64,000 bases of DNA from Glutinoglossum americanum (GCA_020080175.1 JAGHQL010000100.1:30760-94759); one strand, 5' to 3'; positions 46,540 through 59,810 are shown, counted from the first letter of the stretch. Notes: generated from the sequence alone by a model not told the origin. Made by a program: numbers and translations.

Positions 46540-48367
46540 CTATCTCAAGATTCTTGCTCGTCTCCAGCCCATGCCCTTTTTTTGCTCTGTTAAAATTAGG
46601 GGAGCGCAAAGTGCACAAACCCCACTAAGGAGAGTGAAGCACCACCCTACACCCACGTGGTTGATGATTATTTGCAATACAGCAAGGCCTGTCGCAGCAA
46701 ATGCACACCGTACGAGATTAGACGAGGCTTGAGCTGTGGACGGAGACTGGGGGTGTAGGTCGATCAATAAAGTGTTCAGGATCTGCGGTTGGGTGCATAA
46801 GCTGGTTGCATAGAGAGCGATTTGGAAAATGCCGAACCAGCGGGGCGTTGTCGCTATCCTAAACTAGAATACTCACAGTGAAATAGCCTTGAATCGCACT
46901 CCCCATAAAAAACTGAAGGATTAAGGGGACGGATACGTGCTAGCCTGAAATTAGTAATACTCAGTCAGGGAATTGTATAGCTTACAGCCTTTGCCTCAAT
47001 CGACCAACCATAACCGACGATTGCCGCGACAGCAACTACCAGTGGATAGAATATACTTCTCAGCCGTGCTTTTTCTATGGGGAAGTTAGATAAGTCATCT
47101 CCGTGGACCTTGTTTACTGTGAAATTATGAGCTTTGGCCGTGAGGTGGTAGTCTCTATCTATGATATTTCCTGAAGGTCAATTGAGCAAATAGAACAACT
47201 GCTCGGCCGTAATCTCGCTCTCACCAGTGATATACGCTGCCAGAGCGCAGCCGAACCCGAAGGGAAGGTAAATGAGGCCAGCCTGTAATTCCCCAAAGCC
47301 GTAAAGGCTGATAAAAAGAGTGGAGAGGGAGGCCTGTATGCATGAATATACAGTGTAGAAAACGCCGATTGAAATAGTGATTATCGCCGTATCTTTGCGA
47401 AGCAAAGTAAATAAACAAGCCAGCGGATTGGGAATACGCCACCGGGTTTTAGAGAGCGTTGGAGACGCCATATTCTTAGGCGTAAGGCCGCCAGTGATTT
47501 GAGGAAATGGACGTCTATGGAAACCTCTAACCGGTGTGCTTCCATTGCCGACAACATTGCGAGCGGTCTCAGGTAAGAAGATAATTATCGCCGTTAAGCA
47601 GACGCCGGAGGCAATGCTCAAGAACCAGAAGATCCACCTCCAGCCCTTGCATGCTATTAGTGACCCGCCGAGCACAGGACCAAAGCTAGGTGCGGTATTC
47701 GTGCTAATAGATTGACGTTAACTGCTAATTAACGTAGCAGTGGTAACGGCTAACGCAGCCTACCAAAATGAGATGATCCCTACATATGAACCCCTCTGTG
47801 CCGGGCTTGCAACATCCGCAACCGAGCCATAAGCAATAGCAAATGTCCCTGGCGTGGTGAGTGAATTTGTTCGATGCCGGGGATGAGTTTGTGAAAGATT
47901 CGCTGCATACCAGAAATACCAGCACTTTGGAGCATTCGAAGTAAGAGCAACGACAGAAACGACCCTTGAACTGCGAGTCCAACATTGGCCACGAGGTATA
48001 CGGCAAGGGTCACGATAAACACGGGCCTTCTGCCTAGCATGTCTGCCGAGTCACCGACGATTGACGGAATCACTCCCGAAATTATCATATACGATGTGAC
48101 GGTGAGGTTTATATTCTCGACCGTTGTATGCAAGTCTCTTGCTAGAGCAGTGATGGCCGGGAAGTAGATGAAGCTGCTGAGTGTCGAAAACCATGCAGCA
48201 AAGGCGACGAGAAAAACTATGTAATGCTTTTGAGATTTCGAAAAGATGGAATATACTGTGTTAATATCATCTTCGAGTCTCATGTCAGCATTGCCTGCTT
48301 CCGGCTGGGTAGCTGTAGGGGAGCTGCCACTCAATGGCTCCTCGTTGATTTCGAGGGACTGGGTCAT
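46540..48367 (-). CDS. MFS transporter, drug:H+ antiporter (DHA1)-like
   Basis: Six exons, 48367-47911, 47848-47764, 47703-47225, 47170-46986, 46939-46877 and 46782-46540, give 503 aa. Each junction is GT..AG and keeps frame, so the gene is intact despite scattered open frames. The hydrophilic N-terminus precedes about 12 membrane helices. It shows the motif A region GDSADMLGRRPVF, LLLLRMLQSAGISG joined to TFAIAYGSVADVASPAQRGS, then NTAPSFGPVLGGSL, and a central loop of about 60 residues. The later half contains NTLLIDLHPQSPSTAQASSN, typical of fungal multidrug/QDR-like DHA1 proteins. It probably exports small hydrophobic compounds at the plasma membrane. The acceptor TAG at 46940 and the exon 6 start are the least certain points. 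Confidence 0.87.
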
Positions 48368-48903
48368 ATTGAAATTGGTTGGGTTGATACTGGGACGACA
48401 TTCCGTTGGTCATTCTAGGGCACAGATGGAACGCCGCTGCTTTTAAGTATAAAACGCCTGGCCAACCGAGAGTAACTTTTTACGACTACAAATAATTTAC
48501 TGTTGAATTTTTCGATTTCTTTGGATTGTACTTGTTGGAGACGATCTGGGGTACAATTTCCTTGGGGAAGATTGTTTTTCCGGTTTTTTTTTGCTAGATT
48601 AAATGCCAAACCTGGCGCTTAGATTTGATCTTGGCGGAAACAAAGACTGATGAGTTTGGGGCTCGGGACGGCGTAGCTTTGCTTTTTCTTTATTAGTCAC
48701 CCAATACCAAACATAGCCCCCGCAAGCGCCTACTCCGTGCGTTAAGTATCTAGTCTTCGCTCATGTTGGCAATTTCGAGCTATTGCCCTCAGATGGGTTT
48801 TAAACATCTCTATTGATATAGTTGTGTTTCGTCGCAAGGATATTTTCCCGTATGTCAATACGTGGCAGGTTTTGGGCCATATCATAAAATAATGGTTTGA
48901 CCG
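48368..48903. promoter_or_regulatory. Divergent promoter region, MFS / NLR genes
   Basis: 536 bp between divergent starts. T-rich on the plus strand at 48480-48600. No TATA box or operator identified. Confidence 0.4.
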
Positions 48904-51900
48904 ATGGATCTGCGATCGGAGGCTCTTTTTGCTAATGGTGTACTGCAGTGGGGTAAGCTTCGCGGCATAAAAGATCGAATTTCTAACCAACCCTCCGACG
49001 AGTTACTCCGACCGTCCTCACTAGCGGGACAAGAGAGGGGAAGGAGATCTGACGCACTCGGTGTGCTCGAAGGCGTCCTAGAACCGGTAACTCGTCGGGT
49101 CTCTCCGCATTCGAGACAACCGTCGCGAGACCGCAGGACGGACCCTCTAGGGCTAACCGTCCTCTATGCACCAGAAGAGTCTCCATCGGTGGACATAATA
49201 TTTGTACATGGTCTCGGGGGGACGAGTCAGCAAACATGGTCGAAGAATCGGGATCCGGAGCTGTTCTGGCCAAAAAATTGGCTTCCATTGGAACCGGATA
49301 TTTGTACCGCCAGGGTCCTGTCGTTCGGGTACAATGCCCACTATTTTTCTTCAGGGCCGAATAATATATTGAGTATTTCAGATTTCGCTAAGTCCTTACT
49401 CTTCGACATGAAACTTGGCAAAGATGAACTTATGGAGGATCTGGATATTGGAGATGTAGGCCTATTGCATCTTAGCAGCGTTGGGGTACTTCACTGATGT
49501 ATTCAGAGGCCTATCATATTCGTTACGCACTCGATGGGTGGCATTGTATTTAAAAAGGTGGGTCCTCTCCCAATCGGCTAGCCGATCTACACCCCCTTTC
49601 TTGTGTTGGTTCATGCTCCTTCTGCACTAACCGTGGAACCTTTTCTTCCTATTCCTATATAACGCATGATGTTCCTGGTTGTGCTTTCTGACCTTTGTAG
49701 GCATATCTCCAAGGCTTAAACAATGAGGACTACAAGGGTATCATTGCACAGATTCGTGCTGTGTTGTTCTTATCAACACCTCATCGTGGGGCGAGTCTAG
49801 CTGAGACACTTAATCGCATTCTATCGGTCTCAGTTCTCGGCTGGTCTCCTAAGCAATACGTCGCCGAGATTAACAGGAACTCACATGCTCTAGAAGATAT
49901 CAACGAGGACTTCCGAAACCTTGCGCCTAAGTTGCGGATATTTTCATTCTACGAGACCCTCCAGACGCCGATTGGTCCGAAGAACATGGTATTTTTTTCA
50001 TGCTATCGAGCTCTTGTATTCAAGTGCTTATTTTTACTAGATGATACTTGGAAAAGATTCGTCGGTTCTCGGATATCCGGGTGAAGTTTCCCAGCCTTTA
50101 GATGCAAATCACCACGACATTTGTAAATTTTCAGATCGCCAAGATCCTAGCTACAAAAACATTCGATCCGTCTTGAAAACGCTTGTCTCCATGTATCGCG
50201 AAGCTGGTATTATACGTCTTTTCCGCTAGATCCTTGATTTCTGTTCACCTGCTGATTCACGGGCGTTTCTAGGCATTCAAACATACAAAGCTAAATCATC
50301 AGCGGATATGCGAGAAGTCGAGCGCCTCCTTTCCATCTCGAACGCTCCAGATGACGACTACGTGTCTTTGCGAGATCGCTGGAGAACGGGAACCTGTGAA
50401 GGGGTATTGTCGGAGCCTGGTTTCATAGACTGGACCCTGAGCTCATCTAGATCGAGCATCCTGTGGGTACACGCTCGGCCTGGCAGTGGAAAGTCGATCC
50501 AGTCATCCTTTCTCATCGATCATCTTATTAAGTCTGATCGCCACTGCCACTATTTTTTCTTCAGATATGGTGATTCAACGCGGCGATCACCCAATGCGCT
50601 ACTGAGGTCTCTCGCATTCCAAGTTGCCCGAGATGTGCCTGCCTTCCGGGAGGCCCTTTGCTGTTTTGCCGACGGAGGACTGAGGCTTGAGAAGGCGGAT
50701 GCCCGAACGATCTGGCAAAAGCTCTTTGTTTCAACTTTGTTTAAAATACAACGACTCACCCCCTTGTACTGGGTAATCGACGCTCTGGACGAATCGGAGT
50801 CCGCAAATACTGTGATTGACATTCTATCTAATATCTCTTCCTCGAGTATACCTATTCGCGTTTTGGTCATGAGTCGACAGACGCCAGCAATTGCTAATGG
50901 TTTTGAGCGGTGTGCTGACATCACCTCGGTGACTACACTATGTGCGGATAATAATATTGAGGATATCCGTTTTTATGCTACCGCCGAGATGGAATATATG
51001 CATGGAAGTGCCGATTTTCGACAAGGAATTGTCAACCAAATCGTTGAACGAGCAGAAGGAAACTTCCTTTGGGTCCACCTTGCTCTTAAAGAGATTATGC
51101 AATGTCATAGCTTGGAAGATATTAAGCAAGCGCTTGAGGAGATCCCCTCTGGTATGGAATCTCTGTACCAGCGCATGGAGGCGGCAATTGCGCGGCTTGC
51201 TAGGCCTTCTGACAAGTCTTTGGCTCGAGTGATTTTAACATGGGCTGCATACTCAAGACGGCCATTGGACGTGGCAGAACTATTGCAAGCCTTGAAATCG
51301 GCATTTCCTGCAATATTGGACCTGAAACATACCGTCAACCTGGTTTGCGGGTATTTCGTGGTCATCGACAGTAACAACCGTGTAGCCCTGGTGCACCAGA
51401 CGGCTCGCGAGTATTTGATCAAAGCATCACATCTTCCATTCTCTCTTGCTGCTCAAGATGCGCAGGAGGAGTTGTTCGGTATAAGTCTTTCAGTCTATCT
51501 CGATAGGCAGGTACGATCCAACTTAAGCCAGGGGTCACTGCCGCCATTATATTCCTATGCAGCAACTTCCTGGGCTTACCACCTGAACTATAGCTCAGCG
51601 GCCTCAGATAGCGCTCTTAGCCTTTTAATTAAGTTCTTTCAGGGACCGTGCGTGCTTCCTTGGATACAGGCCCTGGCAGTTCTGGGACAATTGAAGGTGC
51701 TTGTCTTTACATCTCAGAGCTTGACATCTTTTATCCGGAAACGGCGGAGGGTCGATACGACAAGGATGCCACTACTCCATCGTCTCTCGGATCTTGAACT
51801 ACTTGAGCTCTGGGCTATCGATCTCCTGAAGCTGGTCGGGAAATTTGGTGGCCATCTACTTCAGGATCCAACAGCAATATATAAATATATCCCTCATCTG

Positions 51901-54102
51901 TGTCCGCGAAATTCTGTTCTTTATCGGCAATTCGGGAAAGCGTCGCCACTAATGTTTGTTACAGGTCTATCGAATAGGGACTGGGATGACTGTCTTGCTA
52001 GGGTGTCCGTTGGGAATGAGCACCAAGCGTTAATAGTTACTTGCTCTGGGCGCTATTTGGCGGTCCTAACCTCCATCGGGACAATCATTCTTTGGGACTC
52101 GATAACGTTTGAAGAACATCAGACCTTCTCGCATGATGAGCACGTTTTTACCATTTGCTTTAGCAACAGCGGCAACAGACTAGCATCTTATGGGTTCCAC
52201 ACCACAAGAATATGGAATATATCGTCGGGCCATCAACTAGGCAGCGTTGCCAACCCTCCTGACACACGGGCACTATCTATGACCTTTGCTGAAGATGATA
52301 GGGTGTTGCTCATGGGCTCAGATCTCCGGGGAATTGGAAGACTCTCCGTGGATGATTCAACAGAAGGGTGGCATATCCTTGACTCTTCTATTCTACAAGA
52401 CAAGTCCTTGGAAGGCACCTTTCTAAACTCGCCAACCGCATTAGCATTTAGCAGCGATGCAACGCAGATAGCTGTCGCCTACCGTGGATTTCCGCTTACC
52501 GTGTGGACCCTGACCAACCCAAGACTGATTAATAGATGTAGACGGAGACTTGAACATGGGGGAAACCCTAACAGCGCATGGACTGGCGTTAATAGGGTAA
52601 TTTGGCACCCCAACAACGGAGAGGTCCTCGGTATATACACTGATGGAATTGTATTCAAATGGGATCCTCTAGAGGGGAGCCATCAAGAGCTACAGGCGGA
52701 TCTAAATGCAACACCGTCAGAGATCCAGTGCAGTCCCGATGGAATCGTCTTTGCGACTAGCGACGTCAATGGGGCAGTGAAGCTCTACAATTACCAGCAC
52801 TTTGCATTGATTTACCAACTCTCGTCGGAGGACATAGTGACCGCCCTGTGCTTTAGTCCTGATAGTAGGCGCTTTTACGATCTTCGGGGCTCTTATTGCA
52901 ATATTTGGGAGCCGAATGTCTTAATCCGGTTGTCTGATATCGACGAACGAGCGAGCGAGATCGATGCTGAGGCGGGGAGTACGACTGCATCATCTTATGC
53001 CTCGGAGGCCTGGGTAGAGACGCCAGTATCGATCACTGCCCTTTCAGCAAGGCCGCAAGGCCAGCTGCTTTGTACTGGCGACGATGACGGACTCGTGGAG
53101 GTGCACGACATCGACACGGAAAAGAAGTTGAAAGTTGGGATTTCTGCAACTGGAATGAGCATAGATCAACTTATCTGGAGTGAGGATGGAAAATACTTTG
53201 CCTACGCGGAGCTTGGAGGAAGGATTACAGTGAACTCCATCGAATTACTGAACGGCAAGGGCAATTTCGGATGGTTACACCGTTCAGTGATGAGCGCGAA
53301 ATTGAGCCCTGAGATAGGGGGGGTTCGTCAACTCCTGCTGAGCCCGGGATCGGATTTTCTTCTGGTCGCGAGTTTGAATTCCGCCCAGCTCTGGTCTATT
53401 AGAACCAGATCCGTTCACGCAACCTGCACGTCCGTGGAACTCGGAGTTCTCCAGAAGTGGGCTACCAATCCGTCAAATCAGGAACAACTTCTTGCATTTA
53501 CCACGACAACGATAATAGCATACGGATGGGGTGATTTGCAAGAACTTACCCGATGGCACATTAAACCTCTGGGCAAAGCCATCCCTGATGCAGTCGAAGA
53601 AGAAATGCCAGGTTTGGCTCGGAGAACCCCTGTTTGTAACATGACGGATCCGCTCGGGATTGGCGAAGTCGTTGATCAAGTCATTGTATCGCAGGCTAGA
53701 GAGCATATTTTACTATTGTTTTCTCTGCAGGGGCCGTACCGTAGGCGTCGGTCTCATCTTCGGATCATAGATGTCGCTTCACTGACCGACGCGTCTAGTG
53801 GGGAGTGCCGAGCGGTCGACTCAGTTCATATTCCTGGAGATATCGCTACCATGATTGAAAGGCCATTGGATATCTTGGGGAAGGATAGGCTTGTATTCCT
53901 GGATGAGTCGTTCTGGGTTTGTACATGGCGTCTCACACATTCAGGAGGACCAAACAGTCTGGTACGGCATTTCTTCCTACCGCGTGATTGGGTTAATACG
54001 GAAAGTCTGGACCTTTGCCAGGTTATGGCGGATGGCACTTTTCTATGTCCTAGGAAGGACGAGGTGGCTATCATTAAAAGCGGCTTGGGGTCCGATTGGT
54101 AG
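48904..54102 (+). CDS. NOD-like receptor: SesB-like esterase, NACHT NTPase, WD40 repeats
   Basis: Exons 48904-49455, 49507-49557, 49701-49988, 50041-50206 and 50273-54102 give 1628 aa. Residues about 85-330 form an alpha/beta-hydrolase of the SesB type: FVHGLGG (101-106), nucleophile elbow FVTHSMGG (Ser193), LFLSTPHRG and a His in DANHHDICKF. The NACHT domain has Walker A HARPGSGKS (Lys426) and Walker B YWVIDALDES (about 518-527), then a winged-helix-like part (ILTWAAYSRRPLDVAELLQA). The C-terminal 700 residues are degenerate WD40 repeats (for example ASYGFHTTRIWNISSG). In fungi such receptors drive allorecognition and cell death: ligand binding by the repeats oligomerises NACHT and activates the esterase. 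The ligand is unknown. The in-frame stop at 49496 falls in intron 1. Confidence 0.9.
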
Positions 54103-54409
54103 GAATATTGATGTTCATGGCTTTCCCTGGACCTGCGGCGTTCGGGAAAGTGTTGTTGGTGGGTTTCCTACCCGACTATGCTTCGCAATGACCCCATGTT
54201 TTTTTCTGAGCGGTCACTGAGTGTATCTTTTATAACCGGCTAATGCCCGTCTCGTAAAATAAGCTCTTTTTTGCAAAATATACCCCAAGACTTTAAAGGG
54301 TTGGTACGCCACACCACCTTAGGGGGTTAAGGTTAAGATAGACCCGCGTGATAGGTGTAGAGGGGGAAGACAAGCAGACCATCGGGGTGGGCTCTTTTTT
54401 TCAATTAGG
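54103..54409. other. Convergent intergenic region
   Basis: 307 bp between the NLR and DUF7580 stop codons. No feature recognised. Confidence 0.35.
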
Positions 54410-56366
54410 TTAAGGTCCTAGTTGGAGTTTCCGAAACGCCTCTTCCAATTTTCCCAACTCGCAGACTACCTCTCGGTGGAACCCAGCCTGTAGCTCTGGG
54501 TTGTTAAGATCGTTTCCATGACCGAAGTCACATGCTAGGCACTTCCTAACAATCTTTCCGTAGGTGGGCCCCATGGTCGTGCCCAATGTCTCGCTCAGCC
54601 TTCTGGCAGTATAGAACTCAGTATACCGACCACCTTGGCCATCGTCCTTATCCTCCGGCTTCTGTAGGCTTGGTAGTGGCGCTTGCAATGCTAACTCAAG
54701 CAGTACGACACCAAGTTGGAAGAGGAGGTAATTTGGGGCCGGCGATCTTTGTGGAGCACTCTCGTGGATGGGCTCTGGCAATAGCCGTACGTTTATATGC
54801 GGTGACGTTAGGGGTTTTCTCTGCTGCAGGCCAACGTCATCGAAGCCGAAGAAAATGACGTCTTGACTTCGCCAGCTCTTTCGGAGCCAAGGGGTAGGGT
54901 GGAATTGTAGAACTGCGGTTGCCAACGACTTTGCTAGTCGCAGCCTTTCCCACTGCGCCAACCCTTCTCCGGTTCGCGGACCATCCGATATCAGCGAGAT
55001 CACTTTAGCCAACGAAATCGACTTTTTGACCATGTCCTTCTTACCCGGTGGCGGATAGTAGACCAAGTGCTTGCAAGTACTTCTCTCTAGAAAGCCGATA
55101 CACCTGTCGGATGGAGAATTGCGAGAACAGTTCTGTATTTGCACACAGAAATTTCGCCTCGAGCAGAGATCGGGAAGTGATAGTCTGATTGGCTGTCCGG
55201 CCGACCTTTCCTCTTGCTCCTCGACTTTTGCTGTAGGACAAGGTGCGAAACTTACTCTTTTCCCCTTGAGTTTCTTTGGCGCTGGGGAAGCTGATTCACT
55301 AGAGCTCAGTTCCCCCTGTCGTTTTAGTGTTTTGGTCAAGTCCACTAGAAGATCCCTTGTGGAAGCTGCTGCTCCTGGGGCAATTGTGATACCCTCATGC
55401 TGCTCTCCGACTTGGTTGACGACTGACTCAATAGCAAGCCAGATCGGTTCTACAGTCACCGCGGAGCCTGTCAACGGCCAGTAGGTAAAAGCCATTTCGA
55501 AACGAACTTGAGACGATAGGGTGTCGCGAGATCGGGTCATCTCTGTTTCGAGGCAAAGGTGTGCCGAGTGCTCCGTGTGAACCGTGCAGGCATTAGCAAG
55601 AGCTTCGTATAGTTTCTGGGATGCCTTTTGGACGGTTTGAAAATTAATAACGGTCCTGTCCACCTCTGCTAATGTGGTCTGACCGAGCCTCATGTTGCTC
55701 GTTTCTAAACGGACAATCTGCTTTGATATATTAATGAAATCGTTGTTTAGGCCACGCAGGTCGGATATGCAGTCCTCAAGTTTAGACTTGGAGAGGCTGA
55801 ATTTCAATTTCTCCCTTAAACGACGGCGCCATGTTTTATCGCCGATTGATACCAGCTAACCGTATGCAATTAGAAATATCAGTATTTAAAATGGTGGGAC
55901 GAGAGTTGTTTGTGGTAAGGGGGAAGACAATATCTACTAACTAGATAGTCTAGATACTTACATCTGTTTGCGAGAGGACAGCCTGGAAACCCTGACTCTC
56001 CTTATTTAACCGTCCTAGTATTTCCTCAATCAAATCCATCATAGACACACACGCATCAGCTGAATATCCTAGATGGCCTAAAAGTCTTTTATTCATATCT
56101 TCGTCTCTCCACGAAGGGTGAAGACTTCGCTGCTCGAGCATTTGGTCAACCTCGTGGAGATCTGTAAGGCTTGACAATAGTAATCGGCATTCATTTCTGA
56201 AGATTGTCTTCTGAGCCTTCAACCTCTTTTCAAACCGCTCGAGTTCCGGCGCAAATTTGCGATATCGTACGAAAGGCTCGAATGTGATTTCGTAGTTCTC
56301 TAGTGCCGAAACTACTAATGGTAGAAGAGCGAGCGCTAGGCCAGCGACGGTTTCAGCGCCCGACAT
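54410..56366 (-). CDS. DUF7580-type protein with HeLo-like N-terminus and kinase-like C-terminus
   Basis: Exons 56366-55962 and 55855-54410 give 616 aa. The N-terminal hydrophobic helix (ETVAGLALALLPLVVSALEN) followed by a helical bundle (YRKFAPELERFEKRLKAQK) matches the fungal HeLo-like/prion-inhibition N-terminal style. The C-terminal half resembles a kinase C-lobe: RLRLAKSLATAVLQFHPTPW, then YLLFQLGVVLLELALQAPL, then RRLSETLGTTMGPTYGKIV. I see no HRD or DFG motif, so it is probably a pseudokinase. Members are abundant in Pezizomycotina and often sit near incompatibility genes. The N-terminus could act on membranes, but this is inference. It is tail-to-tail with the NLR and divergent from the C2H2 gene. 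Confidence 0.8.
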
Positions 56367-56567
56367 TTTTTCTATCGGGCGGGCTTCAGCGCTCGACGGT
56401 GAATTAGATATGCGTAAAAGGACTGAGGGCTGTCAATTGCCCTGTGGGAGATGGTCTTGATCCCTCAGCCGTGTCAGCCTTGACCACGTGCCATCAGTGC
56501 AAAGCCTCGCGGGGAAGATCGATCTTCAAACCACAATCACCGCGTTTGAGTCTCTAGGAGATACCTG
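56367..56567. promoter_or_regulatory. Shared promoter region, DUF7580 / C2H2 genes
   Basis: 201 bp between divergent starts, the shortest in the window. No TATA box seen. Suggests co-expression, which is inference. Confidence 0.45.
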
Positions 56568-58970
56568 ATGGCGGCAAGCTTCGACAAGCGGCTTGTGGAG
56601 CAATGGTTGTACCAGAACCAGAACCAGAGCCGGATCGACTCATACATCCACAGTTCGAATATCGGGACCGACATTGCTGGGCGGCTTTTCGAAGGCTGCT
56701 TGGACCTCTTCTCGTTGATATGGGAGAGAGCGAAGGCCCTTGATGGGCTAGAGGGGGAGCAGAAGGTTGCTCTGCGAGAAGAACTAGGCAGGTTTTTCCT
56801 TTGGGGCGAAGGCTTCGACCCAAGTCATGGCAAGCTTGACGAGGCTTTGAACGTGTCAAAGGACTTGCGGACCTCGACCATAGACTTCCTTGCTTGCGTG
56901 GGCAAAACCTTATCTACAGGTATCTAACTAAATCCTGATACGAGTTGCTTCTGGGGCTGGCTTCGGAGACTGATGGTACAAAGGGCTTATTCAGATATTG
57001 AATCCCACGCAACTGGACTATAGGCTCGTCCAAAAGAACAAGGACCTCATATGCCTTCTTGAGCATGCAGCTGGTATTACAGGAGTTGTGAGCAACAGAG
57101 GTGATGAGGATAATGAATCCTCTGACATAGAGGGGTTTGGAAACGGCGTTGAAGAAGCCTTGGATGACCTCAGGACTTACATAAGTTGTCTCATGGACCT
57201 AGTGCCATCTTTAGAGCGATTAACTTGCTATACCGAATCTACTAGAGCAACAGGAACGGAGCTGCAAACGATTGGGTTCAAGATTTCTGCGTTTGCTAAC
57301 CCCTATATCATGAAGATTCGCGATAGGTTTCCCAAAGCAAGTGTACGCCTGGCTGAGCGTCTAGGGGAGGCTAATTGGCAGCGACATGAGAGGGTGAGAT
57401 GGATGGGTAGTCGTGTTGTTGCCGTTGACAAGGAAATCGATGATGGCCTTGCAGCGGCAACATCTATTTTTATACCGTACTCGATGTTTCACGATTCCGG
57501 AATTGGGACTTCAAATGGGCAGTCACCATGCTATGCTGCCTCGCATACTTCATTCGTCTCAAGCCTTGCCGATGGAGAGGAAGGCCGCCCTCGGGTTCCT
57601 GCTACGCCCCCCGAGGTCCTGGAGGGGAAGCCGTTCTCCTGCCTCATTTGTCGCAAAGTGCTCACGAATATCAAGAACCGAGTAGGCTGGAAGTAAGTGA
57701 TGCGAATCGATATTCAAAATAGAGCCTTGGGCTAAAATCATGGCAGACTTCATGTTTTCACCGACCTTCAACCATATATTTGCACGTTTCAAGACTGCAA
57801 AGATGCGCTAGCCACTTTCCCTACGCGTAGTGAGTGGGTAGACCATGAGTACCTTCATCGATTAGGCACAACATGGCCTTGCACAGAGTGCCCGGAGGTG
57901 TTTTGTCAACGGAACTCTTGGCTGAAACACCTGGAATCTACTCATAGCGATATTCTTACTAGCAGGGAAGATGAAAGAAGGTTAGAGGATCAAATTTTGC
58001 GATCCCGTGACCAATTCGAGTGTCCCCTCTGTCCTGTTGTAACCGGTTCTACGAAGCGAAGCTTTGGCATGCATGCTGGGAGGCATATGGAAGAGATTGC
58101 ACTTGCAGTGCTCCCGAGAGAACCGGAATCTGATATTGAAGATGAGATATATTCTCCCTCTTCAGGGGAAGTTGGGCCGGCGTTGCAGGATCAATCGGAG
58201 GCCATTCCTGAGCAGGGGAGCGGGAAAGATATGAAGGTTGCATCATCACCAGCCCCCGATGACCAGCCTGGCTCGTGGCGACAGCGCCCATCGGGTTATT
58301 CACCTCTGCCGCGCTGTGGAGAGAGCGGTGTAGGTAGTATTACTCAAGAGCCTGGAAGCCAGAGCCCGGTACTCCTGGTGAATGGCTCAGAAGGGGGGAG
58401 CGAGGATGGTGGTGGCCCGGGGAACTCAGGCAGCATCGTTCAAGGCGGATTGGAGGGCGGATGTGATTTCGGGGTTGGTGAGGGATTGGAGACGGAAGAG
58501 GACGATGCTGGCCTGGGTTCTCCGATCTACTTGCCTGGCGAAGTCGCCCAGGCGGTACCCTCGGAGTCGAACATAGATGACCGACCCTTTAAATGCCCGG
58601 ATTGTGAAAGATCATATCCTCGGGCTTGTGACCTAAGGTACGAGTATCCACGCTTAAATTTCTAACTCGTCTCCCATTAGCTCCACAAAGGTCTTCAGCG
58701 AATCTAATAGGCAGTAAAACTAATAGGGAACATTCGTGTCGCCTCAGACCTTTTCGATGCACAACCCCCTACTGCCATAGCATCTTCGCCCGCCAGTCGG
58801 ATCTTAGACGCCATCAACACTCTATTCACGGGCTGAGATTCAGTTATCCGTGCCCGAACCCGGAGTGCAAGCATTCGAGCCCGAGGATGGATAAACTGGC
58901 TGTACATCTGGCTGCAGTGCATGGTTATAGTAGGGAGATGGCGTTAAGCTCGATGAATAGGTTGGTATGA
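56568..58970 (+). CDS. Helical N-terminus plus C2H2 zinc-finger protein
   Basis: Exons 56568-56919, 56984-57692, 57747-58637 and 58727-58970 give 731 aa. It belongs to the fungal group often labelled 'oxidoreductase AcuF-like C2H2 zinc-finger', a name without biochemical support. The first about 330 residues are helical (LFEGCLDLFSLIWERAKAL, DLRTYISCLMDLVPSLERL). Zinc-binding pairs follow: FSCLICRKV, YICTFQDCKDAL, WPCTECPEVFCQRNSWLKH, FECPLCPVV, then after an acidic, Gly/Ser-rich linker FKCPDCERSYPRACDLRREH, FRCTTPYCHSIFARQSDLRRH and CPNPECKHSSPRMDKLAVH. The exon 2 acceptor (56983) is chosen by frame and is the weakest junction. Function unknown. Confidence 0.8.
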
Positions 58971-59810
58971 GTGGAGCTGGATGGCCTTTGCGATGCGCGG
59001 TAGGTTGATCCTTGATGTGTAAATGACTATTCTAACGGGAGGCAATGTTCCGCAGGTACTGGCGTGGAGTAATTAAGCTTAGTAGTGTTGCAGCGAGCTG
59101 GCTACACGCCGCACAGCTTGTGGTCCTAGGGATATTGCAACAGCCCCATGACGGCTGGTGTGAGTAGATTGGTAGAATATATAGACTCGCACCTAGTTAT
59201 CAACAAATACATAGAGGATTGGGGACCCCTTGATGACGTATGACGTCGGACATCAGAACTCGATGCTCTTGGCTCATAACCTGTGGAATAGGCATGGCTA
59301 ATGCTTGCATTCGTGATGTTGCATTATGCATTGAGGTTAACTAGCGAACGGGCAGGGATCCTAATACAACTTGGGGCAGCACGCGTTGTAGCACCTACTT
59401 TTATACGTTGTTGTAACTACCCCGGCAGGGATGGCTGAGCTTAGTCGATGCACACCGATCGGGGGGTTCGCTGGTCGTTTGGGTTCTGCGTCTTACTGCC
59501 TAACGAAGACTGCCTCTGAGCTTAATTTCATTGGGATCGGATGCTGGGTGTCTAGCCGATACTTCGCTTATACTCGAAAATTATTTTATTCTCGGGATTT
59601 AAAAGATTTTCTGGCATTTGCTTAATGACTCTTTCCTAAGGTCTACCTTCCTATCGAAGGCTTGTCGTCTGACAGGCATAGATGGCTCTAGGTAGTATGT
59701 GGAACGAACCCCCAACCCAACTCGGCCGCCTAACTAATTCAAAACATACACTACTAATGACAGCATTTCCCGCTCATCGCCAAATCTCTGTTCAACCCCT
59801 GGTCTCGACT
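58971..59810. other. Convergent intergenic region
   Basis: 840 bp between the C2H2 and first secreted-protein stop codons. Open frame 59431-59625 has no family feature. No repeat or RNA gene recognised. Confidence 0.4.

Noticed and set aside
46540-48367. MFS gene as a frame-broken pseudogene
   Set aside because: Apparent frame breaks coincide with GT..AG introns and joining them restores all family motifs.
49456-49506. Premature stop in the NLR
   Set aside because: The stop lies within a 51-nt intron; splicing joins GD to RPIIFVTHSMGG in frame.
44954-54102. Secondary-metabolite cluster (kinase, MFS, hydrolase domain)
   Set aside because: No polyketide synthase, non-ribosomal peptide synthetase, terpene cyclase or P450 gene is present.
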